The notes under the pieces were generated by a model. It was not told the DNA's origin and made no database searches. It saw only the letters and a list, made by a program, of their open reading frames with translations. Shown here one piece after another: positions 18,601 through 25,172 of a stretch of 64,000 nt of DNA (positions within the stretch are counted from its first letter, which is position 1; each line of letters begins with the position of its first letter). The stretch is from Mycolicibacter longobardus (GTDB taxonomy: Bacteria; Actinomycetota; Actinomycetes; Mycobacteriales; Mycobacteriaceae), in the NCBI RefSeq assembly GCF_002102265.1, contig NZ_LQPG01000055.1:89422-153421 (forward strand). Reading direction: 5' to 3'. The position numbers and the translations under genes were made by a program.

Positions 18601-19910
18601 ACGACATGACGCTGGGCGCGCTGCTGGGCAACCTGGCCACCGGCGACCTCACCTTGGGCACCCTGCTGGGCAACCTGAACCTGAGCGGCCTGACGCTGGG
18701 CGGGCTGCTGGACAACCTGAACCTCAGCGACCTCGGACTGGGCAGCCTGCTGGGCGGGCTGAATATGGGCGGCCTCACCCTGCCCGGGCTGGTAGACGCG
18801 CTGGGCCTGGACAACCTGACCCTGGGCGGGCTGCTGAGTGATCTGGGCACCGGCAACTTCACGCTGTCGGGGTTGTTGACCAATCTGGGTCTGGGTGACG
18901 CGACGCTGCCGGGGTTGGTGACCGATCTGGGCCTGGGTGACCTGTCCCTGTCGGGCTTGTTGGGAGGCCTGGGTATCGGTGGCATGTTCGTGCCCGGTCT
19001 GTTGGAGGATCTGGGCCTGGGCGACGTGACGCTGTCGGGTGTGCTGGGCAACCTGGGTGTCAGCGATCGGACGCTGAGTGAGTTGCTGAGTGACCTGGGT
19101 ACCGGCAACTTCACGTTGTCGGGGTTGTTGACCAATCTGGGTCTGGGTGACGCGACGTTGCCGGGGTTGGTGACCGATCTCGGTCTGGGTGATGTGACAC
19201 TGTCGGGCTTGTTGGGCGGCCTGGGTATCGGTGGGATGTTCGTGCCCGGCTTGCTGACCGATCTGGGCCTGGGCGACCTGACCCTGCCCGGCCTGCTGGG
19301 CGGTCTGGGTGTGGGTGACATGAGCCTTGTTGAGCTGCTGACCAATCTGGGCACCGGCGGCTTCACCCTGCCGGGGCTGTTGGACGCGCTGGATCTGGCC
19401 GATGTGACGCTGCCCGGGTTGCTGGGTGATCTGGGACTGGGCGACCTGACCCTGGGCGGGCTGTTCGACGGCCTCGGCTTGGGCGCCCTGAACCTGCCCG
19501 CGCTGCTCGGCGATGTCGGGTTGGGCGAGATGACGCTGCCCGACCTGCTGGACGGCGTGGGGCTGGGCGGCATGACACTGGGCGGTCTGCTCGGCGGTCT
19601 GGGCGCCTGGGACCTGGGATTGGGCGACCTGCTGGGTGACTTGACCGGCAACCTGAACCTGGCCGGCCTGCTGGAGGGCCTGGGCTTGAGCGACCTGGAT
19701 GCGTTCACACTCGACAGTGGGTGGTTCGGCGGACTGATGCCGTTCCTGTTCAACGAATTGCCGCAACAGATCGCCGAGCTGCTGGGCGCGCCGGCTGCCG
19801 GCGCAGCCGACGCCACGGCGTTCGCCTCGGGCGCGGCAGCCGACCTGTCGGACAGCCTGGGCGCCGAACTGCTGGCGCAGTTCTGGGCCGAGTTCGCCGT
19901 TGCTCCCTGA
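15627..19910 (+). CDS. Giant secreted 14-residue-repeat protein
   Basis: A 1427-residue protein. Residues 1-40 (LRPYITTGVVLFGTSLIAVAPVTP) form an export-type hydrophobic start common among mycobacterial surface proteins. Residues about 40-265 are a helical, non-repetitive domain. From about residue 268 to 1355 the chain is a tandem array of roughly 75-78 units of 14 residues with consensus G-[LVM]-G-x-[LVMT]-T-L-x-G-L-L-x-x-[LV], i.e. a Leu/Gly solenoid. The C-terminus (about 1356-1427) is non-repetitive, with an LPQQIAELLG helix and an Ala-rich tail. No PE or PPE motif, sortase signal or enzyme domain is visible. It is probably cell-surface or secreted; function unknown. Two blocks of six units are recently duplicated. 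Confidence 0.8.
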   Translation: MQQALRPYITTGVVLFGTSLIAVAPVTPLLPDVQARTVSLAGDASDIMGAYQDLYADTLANLQAMSNAEPFPVLQQIIANWTGYLEQLSADPQSIGVVAADIANHLQQVTSLIMNLLPTIGAQILPLPAPISVELSTPLAMMIAGLGPLVTTLNELNGIIGTIQAATDPDALLAALLTAPAHLLNAYLNGTDSLDLLGVSIPAFNGLLVPGQVLDTEVSVGELLTQLDGLLGGLGNLLNALGGDNIDLGGLLDNVLTTPLQGLLGDLGLGTLTLGGLLDGVGMGGLGLDQLLGTLGVGDVTLPGLLGDLGLGGLTLGGLLGGVGLDGVTLGDLLADVGLGGMTLSGLLGGVGMGDTTLAELLSNVGVGDTPLSELLADVGLGDAVLPGLLENLGLGDLTLVGLLDGVGLGDLTLPALLGGAGLGQMTLPGLLDGVGLGDTTLVGLLDRVGLGGLDLGALLGAVGLGGTTLPDLIEDLGLGNTSLVGLLDGVGLGDLTLPALLGGAGLGHMTLPGLLDGVGLGDTTLVGFLDGVGLGSLNVGSLLGAVGLGGTTLPDLVEDLGMSDLTLGSLLGGLGTADVTLGGLMDTLNLTDLSVGGLVGAVGLDNLDLSGLLTGIGLGGTTLPDLIGDLGLADLTLGGLVGGVGAGGTTLPELLSHMDMGDMTLSGMVGALLGTTTLPDMLTSLGLGGQTLGGLLGGLDLGGMSLHTLFHNLNMNGLRVMDVLNDLGLGNISIGTMITNMGLGSMGLHSLVNNLGMGGLTLVNVLNTVGVGQMGLGGLLSTFNVTLGAGSLLTFLGAEPSVITDVLDALTLNDLINMTGITVGGLLDFFGLNQTLNALLGNIAAQGGGVSLSGVLHGLGLYNMTLPAMLSNLGLGNFTLGWTGWNGLLQVLGLEHMSVNGLLNAVGIGDDNLVAMLNSLGLGMSLPTLLDNVGIGGLSLNDVVGSLTLGTMNLDGLLNALGIDDLNLANLLQNLVGGLTLPGLINNLGLDDMTLGALLGNLATGDLTLGTLLGNLNLSGLTLGGLLDNLNLSDLGLGSLLGGLNMGGLTLPGLVDALGLDNLTLGGLLSDLGTGNFTLSGLLTNLGLGDATLPGLVTDLGLGDLSLSGLLGGLGIGGMFVPGLLEDLGLGDVTLSGVLGNLGVSDRTLSELLSDLGTGNFTLSGLLTNLGLGDATLPGLVTDLGLGDVTLSGLLGGLGIGGMFVPGLLTDLGLGDLTLPGLLGGLGVGDMSLVELLTNLGTGGFTLPGLLDALDLADVTLPGLLGDLGLGDLTLGGLFDGLGLGALNLPALLGDVGLGEMTLPDLLDGVGLGGMTLGGLLGGLGAWDLGLGDLLGDLTGNLNLAGLLEGLGLSDLDAFTLDSGWFGGLMPFLFNELPQQIAELLGAPAAGAADATAFASGAAADLSDSLGAELLAQFWAEFAVAP
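16428..19690 (+). repeat. 42-bp tandem coding repeat array with 252-bp higher-order duplications
   Basis: The array follows a 42-base (14-codon) period through about 3.26 kb. On top of this are 252-bp (six-unit) duplications: the block from about 18841 recurs from about 19093 with the same order of units (GTGNFTLSGLLTNL, GLGDATLPGLVTDL, GIGGMFVPGLL), and a second six-unit block near 16800-17050 recurs about 252 bases later (GLGDLTLPALLGGA, MTLPGLLDGV, TTLPDLxEDL). Such structure is expected to change copy number by slippage or recombination. Confidence 0.85.
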
Positions 19911-20024
19911 TGCCGCCGTGCTGTGTTGACGATCGTCGCCCCTATTGATCTGCTCGTCCGGCTTTCTCAATCGACTTCGGTCTGCATTAATGGTCGGGTA
20001 ACTACGTAGAGGGGATAGCTGTCG

Positions 20025-20918
20025 GTGGCGCAGGATCCGTACGTTGATCAGTTGAAACGGCTGAATCGCAAGTCAGACTTGGCGAACGCGCTCAATGCAG
20101 CACAGCTACTTCAGCACCAGCGGATCATCTCCCAGAACAAGGAACTTCTCGATCTGCGGCACCAGCAGCTTGCTGAAGAACGACAGTACCGCTTCAAGAT
20201 GTGGCTCCAGTCGCCTGCGGGCGTCGGTTATTCGGCTTGGCACGCGAAGGCGGCGGACTTGCTTGCCGCGATCCGGGCTTTCGACGAGGCATGGCAGGGC
20301 ACCTGGGACTCGGAGATAAGTGCCGCTGTATCACCGCACGAACGCCAGCAGGTCAGTACAAATCGGTATTTGCCCAGGCCCCTCCCGGTCGCGGTCAAGA
20401 AGGTTCTGAATCCGGTCCTGGTGGGCATCGCGACTGCGATTCTTCTGTGGCTCGTTGTTATGCAGATGGTGGGTCGCGTGTTCGATGGTTCGTATTGGGC
20501 GCTGTTGATCTTGCTTGCTGGCTCGGCTGGGGCGCTCGCCTGGACACTGCTATTTGACGACACCAACTTTGTTCGGGCCGAGGAGGCGATGGCAGACAAT
20601 TTGCGCGCCAGAAGAATTCATCTGTTCGGGGTGGATCCGCTGACCTCGCCGGTCCCGAGTTGGTCGGTGAATTGCGAACACCTTGCGATACGTCGGTCTA
20701 TCGAGTCAGTGATAGGGAACGCGCCGATGCAGTTTCCTGGGCCAGCGGAACTGCCGGCTCTCGAAGCCCCCCGATGCGTGGATGCGGCCACGATCCGCCT
20801 GGCTTCACACCGTGATCTGCTTGCGATCAACCCTTTCGTCCAGCTGGGCGCGGCACTGCGGGACGGGGATGGGGCGGGGGACGGCGGCAGTGCAACTGTT
20901 TCTAGCGGGGGCCAGTGA
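20025..20918 (+). CDS. Hypothetical two-helix membrane protein
   Basis: A 297-residue protein I do not recognise. Residues 1-60 are hydrophilic and Gln/Leu-rich with coiled-coil character (LLQHQRIISQNKELLDLRHQQL). Two membrane helices follow at about residues 130-150 and 155-175 (VLVGIATAILLWLVVMQM; YWALLILLAGSAGALAWTLL), so both ends are probably cytoplasmic. The C-terminal half has no known motif. Start GTG at 20025. It overlaps the next gene by 4 bases or abuts it (GTGATG), so the two are likely co-expressed; both follow the giant repeat protein. Confidence 0.65.
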   Translation: MAQDPYVDQLKRLNRKSDLANALNAAQLLQHQRIISQNKELLDLRHQQLAEERQYRFKMWLQSPAGVGYSAWHAKAADLLAAIRAFDEAWQGTWDSEISAAVSPHERQQVSTNRYLPRPLPVAVKKVLNPVLVGIATAILLWLVVMQMVGRVFDGSYWALLILLAGSAGALAWTLLFDDTNFVRAEEAMADNLRARRIHLFGVDPLTSPVPSWSVNCEHLAIRRSIESVIGNAPMQFPGPAELPALEAPRCVDAATIRLASHRDLLAINPFVQLGAALRDGDGAGDGGSATVSSGGQ

Positions 20919-21556
20919 TGCTGCCGCCCGGACGACCTGAATACAGGCAAACGGCTGAGTCCGCGAATGTCCGGCCGGCTATGTTCGCGAGTATCGCAGT
21001 GACAACGACGGTCTTGGTTGTTGGAGTGGTCGTTGCCCTCGTTCACGACGACCGGCAGTCGGAGCCCTCGGTAGCAGGCTCACGCGCGACGGCCACTACA
21101 CGGTCGGCCCAACCTGCCCGGCCGAGAATTCCTTCGGCGCGACCGCTGCCAATGGATCCGTTGCCCACGCAACGGATTCCGGAGCAGGCCGAAAATCAGT
21201 TGCGATGGGTTTTTCAATCCCCTTCCGGGAACATCGGTTGTGTGATGGACGGTCTGGTGAAACCGGCAACGGTGAGCTGCGTGATCCGAGAGCACACTTA
21301 CACAGTCCCGGGGGCGTTGGGCCCGGGTTGCACCCCCGGCGATTCGCATCGATTTGATATGGCCGAAGGCCAACCGCCGTCCATAGCGTGTATTGCCTCG
21401 GTCGACGGTTTTGGCCTTCCCGTCCAAGACTATGGAAAGCCGGTATCGGCAGGCAGTATCACTTGTGTGAGCGAGATCGATACCGGAGTCACGTGCAATG
21501 ACAGCCGAACGGGGCACTTCTTTCAGGTTGCGCGACAGGCGTATACCGCCGGTTGA
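20915..21556 (+). CDS. Membrane-anchored exported protein with cysteine-rich SPSGNIGC domain
   Basis: A 213-residue protein with a single hydrophobic segment (about residues 23-43), a Ser/Arg/Pro-rich linker, and an extracytoplasmic domain starting FQSPSGNIGCVMD near residue 100. That SPSGNIxC opening with later cysteines (VSCVIR, GCTPGD, IACIAS, ITCVSE, VTCND) is typical of a small actinobacterial exported domain (DUF6636-like, from memory); six cysteines would give three disulfides. Start is GTG at 20915 or the ATG at 20918, coupled to the upstream gene. Function unknown. Confidence 0.65.
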   Translation: MMLPPGRPEYRQTAESANVRPAMFASIAVTTTVLVVGVVVALVHDDRQSEPSVAGSRATATTRSAQPARPRIPSARPLPMDPLPTQRIPEQAENQLRWVFQSPSGNIGCVMDGLVKPATVSCVIREHTYTVPGALGPGCTPGDSHRFDMAEGQPPSIACIASVDGFGLPVQDYGKPVSAGSITCVSEIDTGVTCNDSRTGHFFQVARQAYTAG

Positions 21557-21630
21557 GCGCGTCGAGATAGCGAGCCTGAGTGTGGTGCGTGGAACAGTGG
21601 CCCGAACATCGAAAACTTCGTCTTCACGCT

Positions 21631-22266
21631 CTAACTGCGTCGGGGGTTGCTCATGTGGCGCCAGATCGAATGATCCAGGTCCGAGCTGGACATTTCGAGA
21701 CATTCGGCGGCCGCCGTTACCAGCGCGGTAACGGCATCAGGACCTGGGCGTCCACCGACGGCCTCGCTCACGAATCGCGTAACCAGGGTATCGGGCTTGA
21801 CTCCATCTGTGCCGAGGAGCATGAGGAAGTAGGACCAGGTCACTGGGCCAAGACCGCGAGTACCGCAGTAGATGCTCTTCTGCTTGTCGGAATTCCGGTC
21901 GACGTCGGCGGCGTGCACTACTCCGGCTTCGGCGAGCCGCCGAGCGGCGTCGACAATCGCTTCAGTTTTCAGGGCGCCACCTGTCTTCTGCCGGTTGGCG
22001 AGTACCTCTGACAGCCTTGCCGAATTGATATCCCCGAGGATTCGCAGGTCGTCCCACCCAGTGCGTCCCGAGTCGGCTTGGTACCGCTTGATGGCGCCGC
22101 GCACGCCGGTATCCGCGGTGACGCCATATCGCGCGCGGATAGATAGAACTGCGTCGATCAAAGCGAGTTCTATGTTCTCGGGCCAACCACCCGGCGTCTT
22201 GCGGAGCGTGATTGCTGATCTGATACCCGCTACGAGACGTTCGACGTCCGCTGGAGTCGGCGCCAT
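21631..22266 (-). CDS. Hypothetical protein, possibly HhH-GPD-like
   Basis: A 211-residue cytosolic protein. The frame is open upstream for about 480 bases, but the first plausible protein-like residues begin at MAPTPADVERLVAGI (ATG at 22266; GTG at 22272 is an alternative). The segment TRGLGPVTWSYFLMLLGTDGVKPDTLVTRFV resembles the helix-hairpin-helix region of base-excision glycosylases, where G-x-G-P-x-T/W leads to an Asp-bearing helix. I do not see the catalytic Lys of endonuclease III type enzymes, so the role is open. Convergent with 20915-21556. Confidence 0.55.
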   Translation of the reverse strand: MAPTPADVERLVAGIRSAITLRKTPGGWPENIELALIDAVLSIRARYGVTADTGVRGAIKRYQADSGRTGWDDLRILGDINSARLSEVLANRQKTGGALKTEAIVDAARRLAEAGVVHAADVDRNSDKQKSIYCGTRGLGPVTWSYFLMLLGTDGVKPDTLVTRFVSEAVGGRPGPDAVTALVTAAAECLEMSSSDLDHSIWRHMSNPRRS

Positions 22267-22403
22267 GCCCACAACTTTCTGTAAACCGGTCAGTTTGCGC
22301 TCCCAGTAAACCAAGCACCTACGACATCGGCGGGGGTTCGGCGGGACGCAGCCACAAGGATGGCGATGCCGTTCGATTGCCGGTGCTGCCCGGCTGAGTC
22401 GGA

Positions 22404-23849
22404 CTACGCCGTGCCGGTTGCCGGCGAAAGGCGCCGGCGTTTGGCGCGCTCCCGCCGGGTCTGTCGCCGCTTGGCGCTGGTTACCAGGCGGGCCACGGCG
22501 GCTTCGATGCTGCGGGCGAACTCGTCGATATCGGGCATGGTGTCGTAATCGGCCAGGATGCCGAAGTACAGGTTCTCGGCGTAACTCAGCATCGCCACGC
22601 CGGTGCGCAGCTGCAACGCGATCGGCGGTACCGGCAGAAGCTCGAGCACCCGGCGGCCCAGGATGTGCAGCGGTTGCGACGGTCCCGGCACATTGGTCGC
22701 AACCGTGGTGACGCCGTGCTGCGGTAGACGCGTCAACAGCCGAACCGTCCACGCGGTCAGCGGGAACGGCAGATAGTTGGTCGCCGTGACAAGCGTGCTG
22801 CCGGCCTGGCGCTGCCCGGTGCTCTTGGTTCTGCTCAGCCGCGCGTGCACCAGGTTGAGCCGCTGCACCGGGCTGTCCACCTCGACCGGCAGGTAGGGCA
22901 GCATCAGTGAGACCCGGTTGTCGGTTGCGTCGGAGGCATCGCCCGCCCGCGTCGACACCGGCACCAGGGTGCGCAGGGTTTCGGCGGTGGGATGTTCGCC
23001 GCGGCGTTCCAGCATGCCGCGGTAGCCCTCGGTCAGGGCGGCCAGCGCGACATCGTTGAGGGTCACGTCGAACTCCCGGCAGATCCGGTTGACGTCGTCG
23101 AGGGCCACGTGAGCGGAGCTGTACCGGCGCATAGCGCTCATCGGACCGTTCAACGAGGTGCTGTTGCCCGGGCTCAACAGCCCTGCCGACAGCTCGACGG
23201 TGCCGCGGACCGCCCGCGCCGCGGCCGCGCTGATCCCGGTCGAGACCTTCCAGAGCGCGGCCGGCCAGCTCGCCGGGTTGAGGTTCACCGAGTGGAGGCC
23301 GAATTCTGAACGGGCCGAATGTGATTCGTGAGCACTACGAATATCGCCGGCGAAACTGGCCACCGCGTCGGCATCGTCGCCGCTCTCGTCGCACAGGCCG
23401 GTGAACAGATGCGACGCCGCGATCCCGTCGGCGACGCAGTGGTGAACCTGGACCAGCATCGCCCACCGCTCGCCGGTCAGTCCCTCGATCACCCAGATAC
23501 GCCACAGCGGCCGATCGCGGTCCAGTCGACGGGCCATCTGATCGGCGACGACGCCGAACAGCTCGGCGTCGCCACCGGGATGGGGCAACGCGATCCGTCC
23601 GAGGTGGTGTGCCAGGTCGAAGTCGGGGTCGTCCACCCACCGGGGCGGCGCCAGGTCGAGCGGGTGCGACTGCAGCTTCTGCCCGAGCCGCCGGCAGCCG
23701 CTGATCCGGGCGCCCAGCGTGGAAACCAGCGACGCGTAGTCCGGCGGTGGCCCTTCCAGGACGACCAGCCCGCCGAGCGCCAGGCTGACGTGGCGGTCGG
23801 AGTCCTCGGCCTGCAGGAAACCCGCGTCCAGTGTCGTCAGCTGCTCCAC
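22404..23849 (-). CDS. tgs1: Triacylglycerol synthase (WS/DGAT), Tgs1 type
   Basis: A 481-residue wax-ester synthase/diacylglycerol acyltransferase that makes storage triacylglycerol. The catalytic motif HHCVADG (HHxxxDG) is intact near residue 137. The N-terminus MEQLTTLDAGFLQAEDSDRHVSLA and the ending MLSYAENLYFGILADYD track M. tuberculosis Tgs1 (Rv3130c). The neighbours are also the same: a divergent Rv3131-like nitroreductase, then dosS-dosR. In M. tuberculosis tgs1 is strongly DosR-induced; the gap upstream here holds candidate DosR boxes. Confidence 0.9.
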   Translation of the reverse strand: MEQLTTLDAGFLQAEDSDRHVSLALGGLVVLEGPPPDYASLVSTLGARISGCRRLGQKLQSHPLDLAPPRWVDDPDFDLAHHLGRIALPHPGGDAELFGVVADQMARRLDRDRPLWRIWVIEGLTGERWAMLVQVHHCVADGIAASHLFTGLCDESGDDADAVASFAGDIRSAHESHSARSEFGLHSVNLNPASWPAALWKVSTGISAAAARAVRGTVELSAGLLSPGNSTSLNGPMSAMRRYSSAHVALDDVNRICREFDVTLNDVALAALTEGYRGMLERRGEHPTAETLRTLVPVSTRAGDASDATDNRVSLMLPYLPVEVDSPVQRLNLVHARLSRTKSTGQRQAGSTLVTATNYLPFPLTAWTVRLLTRLPQHGVTTVATNVPGPSQPLHILGRRVLELLPVPPIALQLRTGVAMLSYAENLYFGILADYDTMPDIDEFARSIEAAVARLVTSAKRRQTRRERAKRRRLSPATGTA

Positions 23850-23908
23850 GATTCCGACCTCCCGCCTGGTCCCGCTCCAATGGTCCGCCCGTGACAGCGG
23901 CGAGGGCA

Positions 23909-23955
23909 GGGCCAGAAGTCCCGACTCCGGGCGTCAGGTGCGGGTCTTCGTGCCC
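23909..23955. promoter_or_regulatory. Candidate DosR boxes between tgs1 and the nitroreductase gene
   Basis: GGGCCAGAAGTCCCGA at 23909-23924 matches the DosR consensus core GGGACTWWAGTCCCSA at 13 of 16 positions. A weaker second copy, GGGTCTTCGTGCCC, follows at 23942-23955. Both lie in the 210-base divergent promoter region, where the M. tuberculosis tgs1-Rv3131 pair also has DosR sites. The consensus is from memory; scoring was by eye. Confidence 0.55.
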
Positions 23956-24059
23956 TGTCCGGGAGGGGTGAACAGAGCGCATCGTGAAAGGGTCACGGGC
24001 CATTCGGGGCTCAGCGTGGAATTCCGCTCAGGGCCGCGAGGGAAGAAAGGGGCCGGACC

Positions 24060-25172
24060 GTGGATCAACAGCCTGCGGGTTACCCGGAGGACGCGGCGCT
24101 CCGGGAGACGATCCGAACCGCGCTGCTGTTGGCGGCGCGCGCGCCGTCCGTGCACAACTCCCAGCCGTGGCGCTGGCGGGTTGATGTGACGACACCCACG
24201 CCCCGGCTGGATCTGTACGTCGAGCCCGATCTGCAGCTGCGCAATATCGACCCCGACGGCCGGGGCATGATCTTGAGTTGCGGAGCGGCCCTGCACCACT
24301 GTGTGATCGCGCTGGCCGCGCTGGGCCACCAGGTCAAGGCCCACCGGCTACCGGACCCGGCGAACCCTGACCATCTGGCGTCGATCGAGCTGTGCCCGCT
24401 CGGCCCGGCGGAGGATCTCTGTCAGGTCGACGTGGCGCTGGCCGCGGCGATCCCGCGGCGGCGCACCGACCGCCGCTACTTCAGCGGCTGGCCGGTGGCC
24501 GCGGCCGACATCGCGTTGATGGGTGCGCGAGCCGCCCGTGCAGGGGTGATGCTGCGCCAGGTGGACGCGCTGGACCGGCTCAACGCGGTGGTGGCCCGGG
24601 CCGTCTTCGAGCACCGCACCGACTACGACTATCTCGCCGAGCTGACGACGTGGAGTGGGCGCTACGGGTCGGTGGCCGGTGTCCCGGCGCAGAGCGTGCC
24701 GACCCCGGCCGCCGACGCACCCATTCCCGGCCGGCTGTTCGCCGGCTCGGTGCTGCCCCAGCCGCCGGGCGCCGTCCCCGCCGAGGACCGCGCGGTGATG
24801 CTGGCGCTGGGCACCGAGGGCGACGACCGCCTGGCGCAGCTGCGCGCGGGTGAGGCCACCAGTGTGGTGTTGCTGACGGCGACTGCGCTGGGGCTGGCCA
24901 GCTGCCCGGTCACCGAGCCGCTGGAGATCGCCGAAACCCGTGCCGCGGTGCGCCGCGACGTCTTCGGGACGAGCGGCTATCCGCAGATGCTGCTGCGGGT
25001 GGGCTGGGCCCCGATCAACGCCGACCCGTTGCCCGCCACCCCGCGACGTTTCCTGAACGACACCGTCGAATGGCAGGTGCCGCTGGACGTGGGGTCGAGG
25101 CGTGACACCGTCAGAGAAGCGGCGCCGACCAGCGCAGCACGGTCCCGCCCCCCGGAGCTGACTCGACGTTGA
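24060..25172 (+). CDS. Rv3131/Acg-family nitroreductase-like protein
   Basis: A 370-residue member of the Acg family of duplicated nitroreductase-like proteins, which in mycobacteria are DosR-controlled and are thought to bind or sequester FMN rather than reduce nitro compounds (family knowledge). Seen: the APSVHNSQPWRWRV motif at about residues 29-42, LRNIDPDGRGMILSCGAALHH, IPRRRTDRRYFSGWPV and a C-terminal LGLASCPVTEPLEI. Start GTG at 24060. Its last 62 bases overlap, tail to tail, the end of dosS, and the C-terminal 20 residues look extra relative to the family core. Confidence 0.88.
   Translation: MDQQPAGYPEDAALRETIRTALLLAARAPSVHNSQPWRWRVDVTTPTPRLDLYVEPDLQLRNIDPDGRGMILSCGAALHHCVIALAALGHQVKAHRLPDPANPDHLASIELCPLGPAEDLCQVDVALAAAIPRRRTDRRYFSGWPVAAADIALMGARAARAGVMLRQVDALDRLNAVVARAVFEHRTDYDYLAELTTWSGRYGSVAGVPAQSVPTPAADAPIPGRLFAGSVLPQPPGAVPAEDRAVMLALGTEGDDRLAQLRAGEATSVVLLTATALGLASCPVTEPLEIAETRAAVRRDVFGTSGYPQMLLRVGWAPINADPLPATPRRFLNDTVEWQVPLDVGSRRDTVREAAPTSAARSRPPELTRR

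Noticed and set aside
16143..19970. Long minus-strand open frames (up to about 650 codons, Gln/Ala/Val-rich or Pro/Ser/Arg-rich) opposite the giant repeat gene
   Set aside because: They mirror the 42-bp repeat in other frames (periodic QQxGQ..AQ patterns), have no starts with ribosome sites and no family features; the plus-strand frame has the signal sequence and sensible protein composition.
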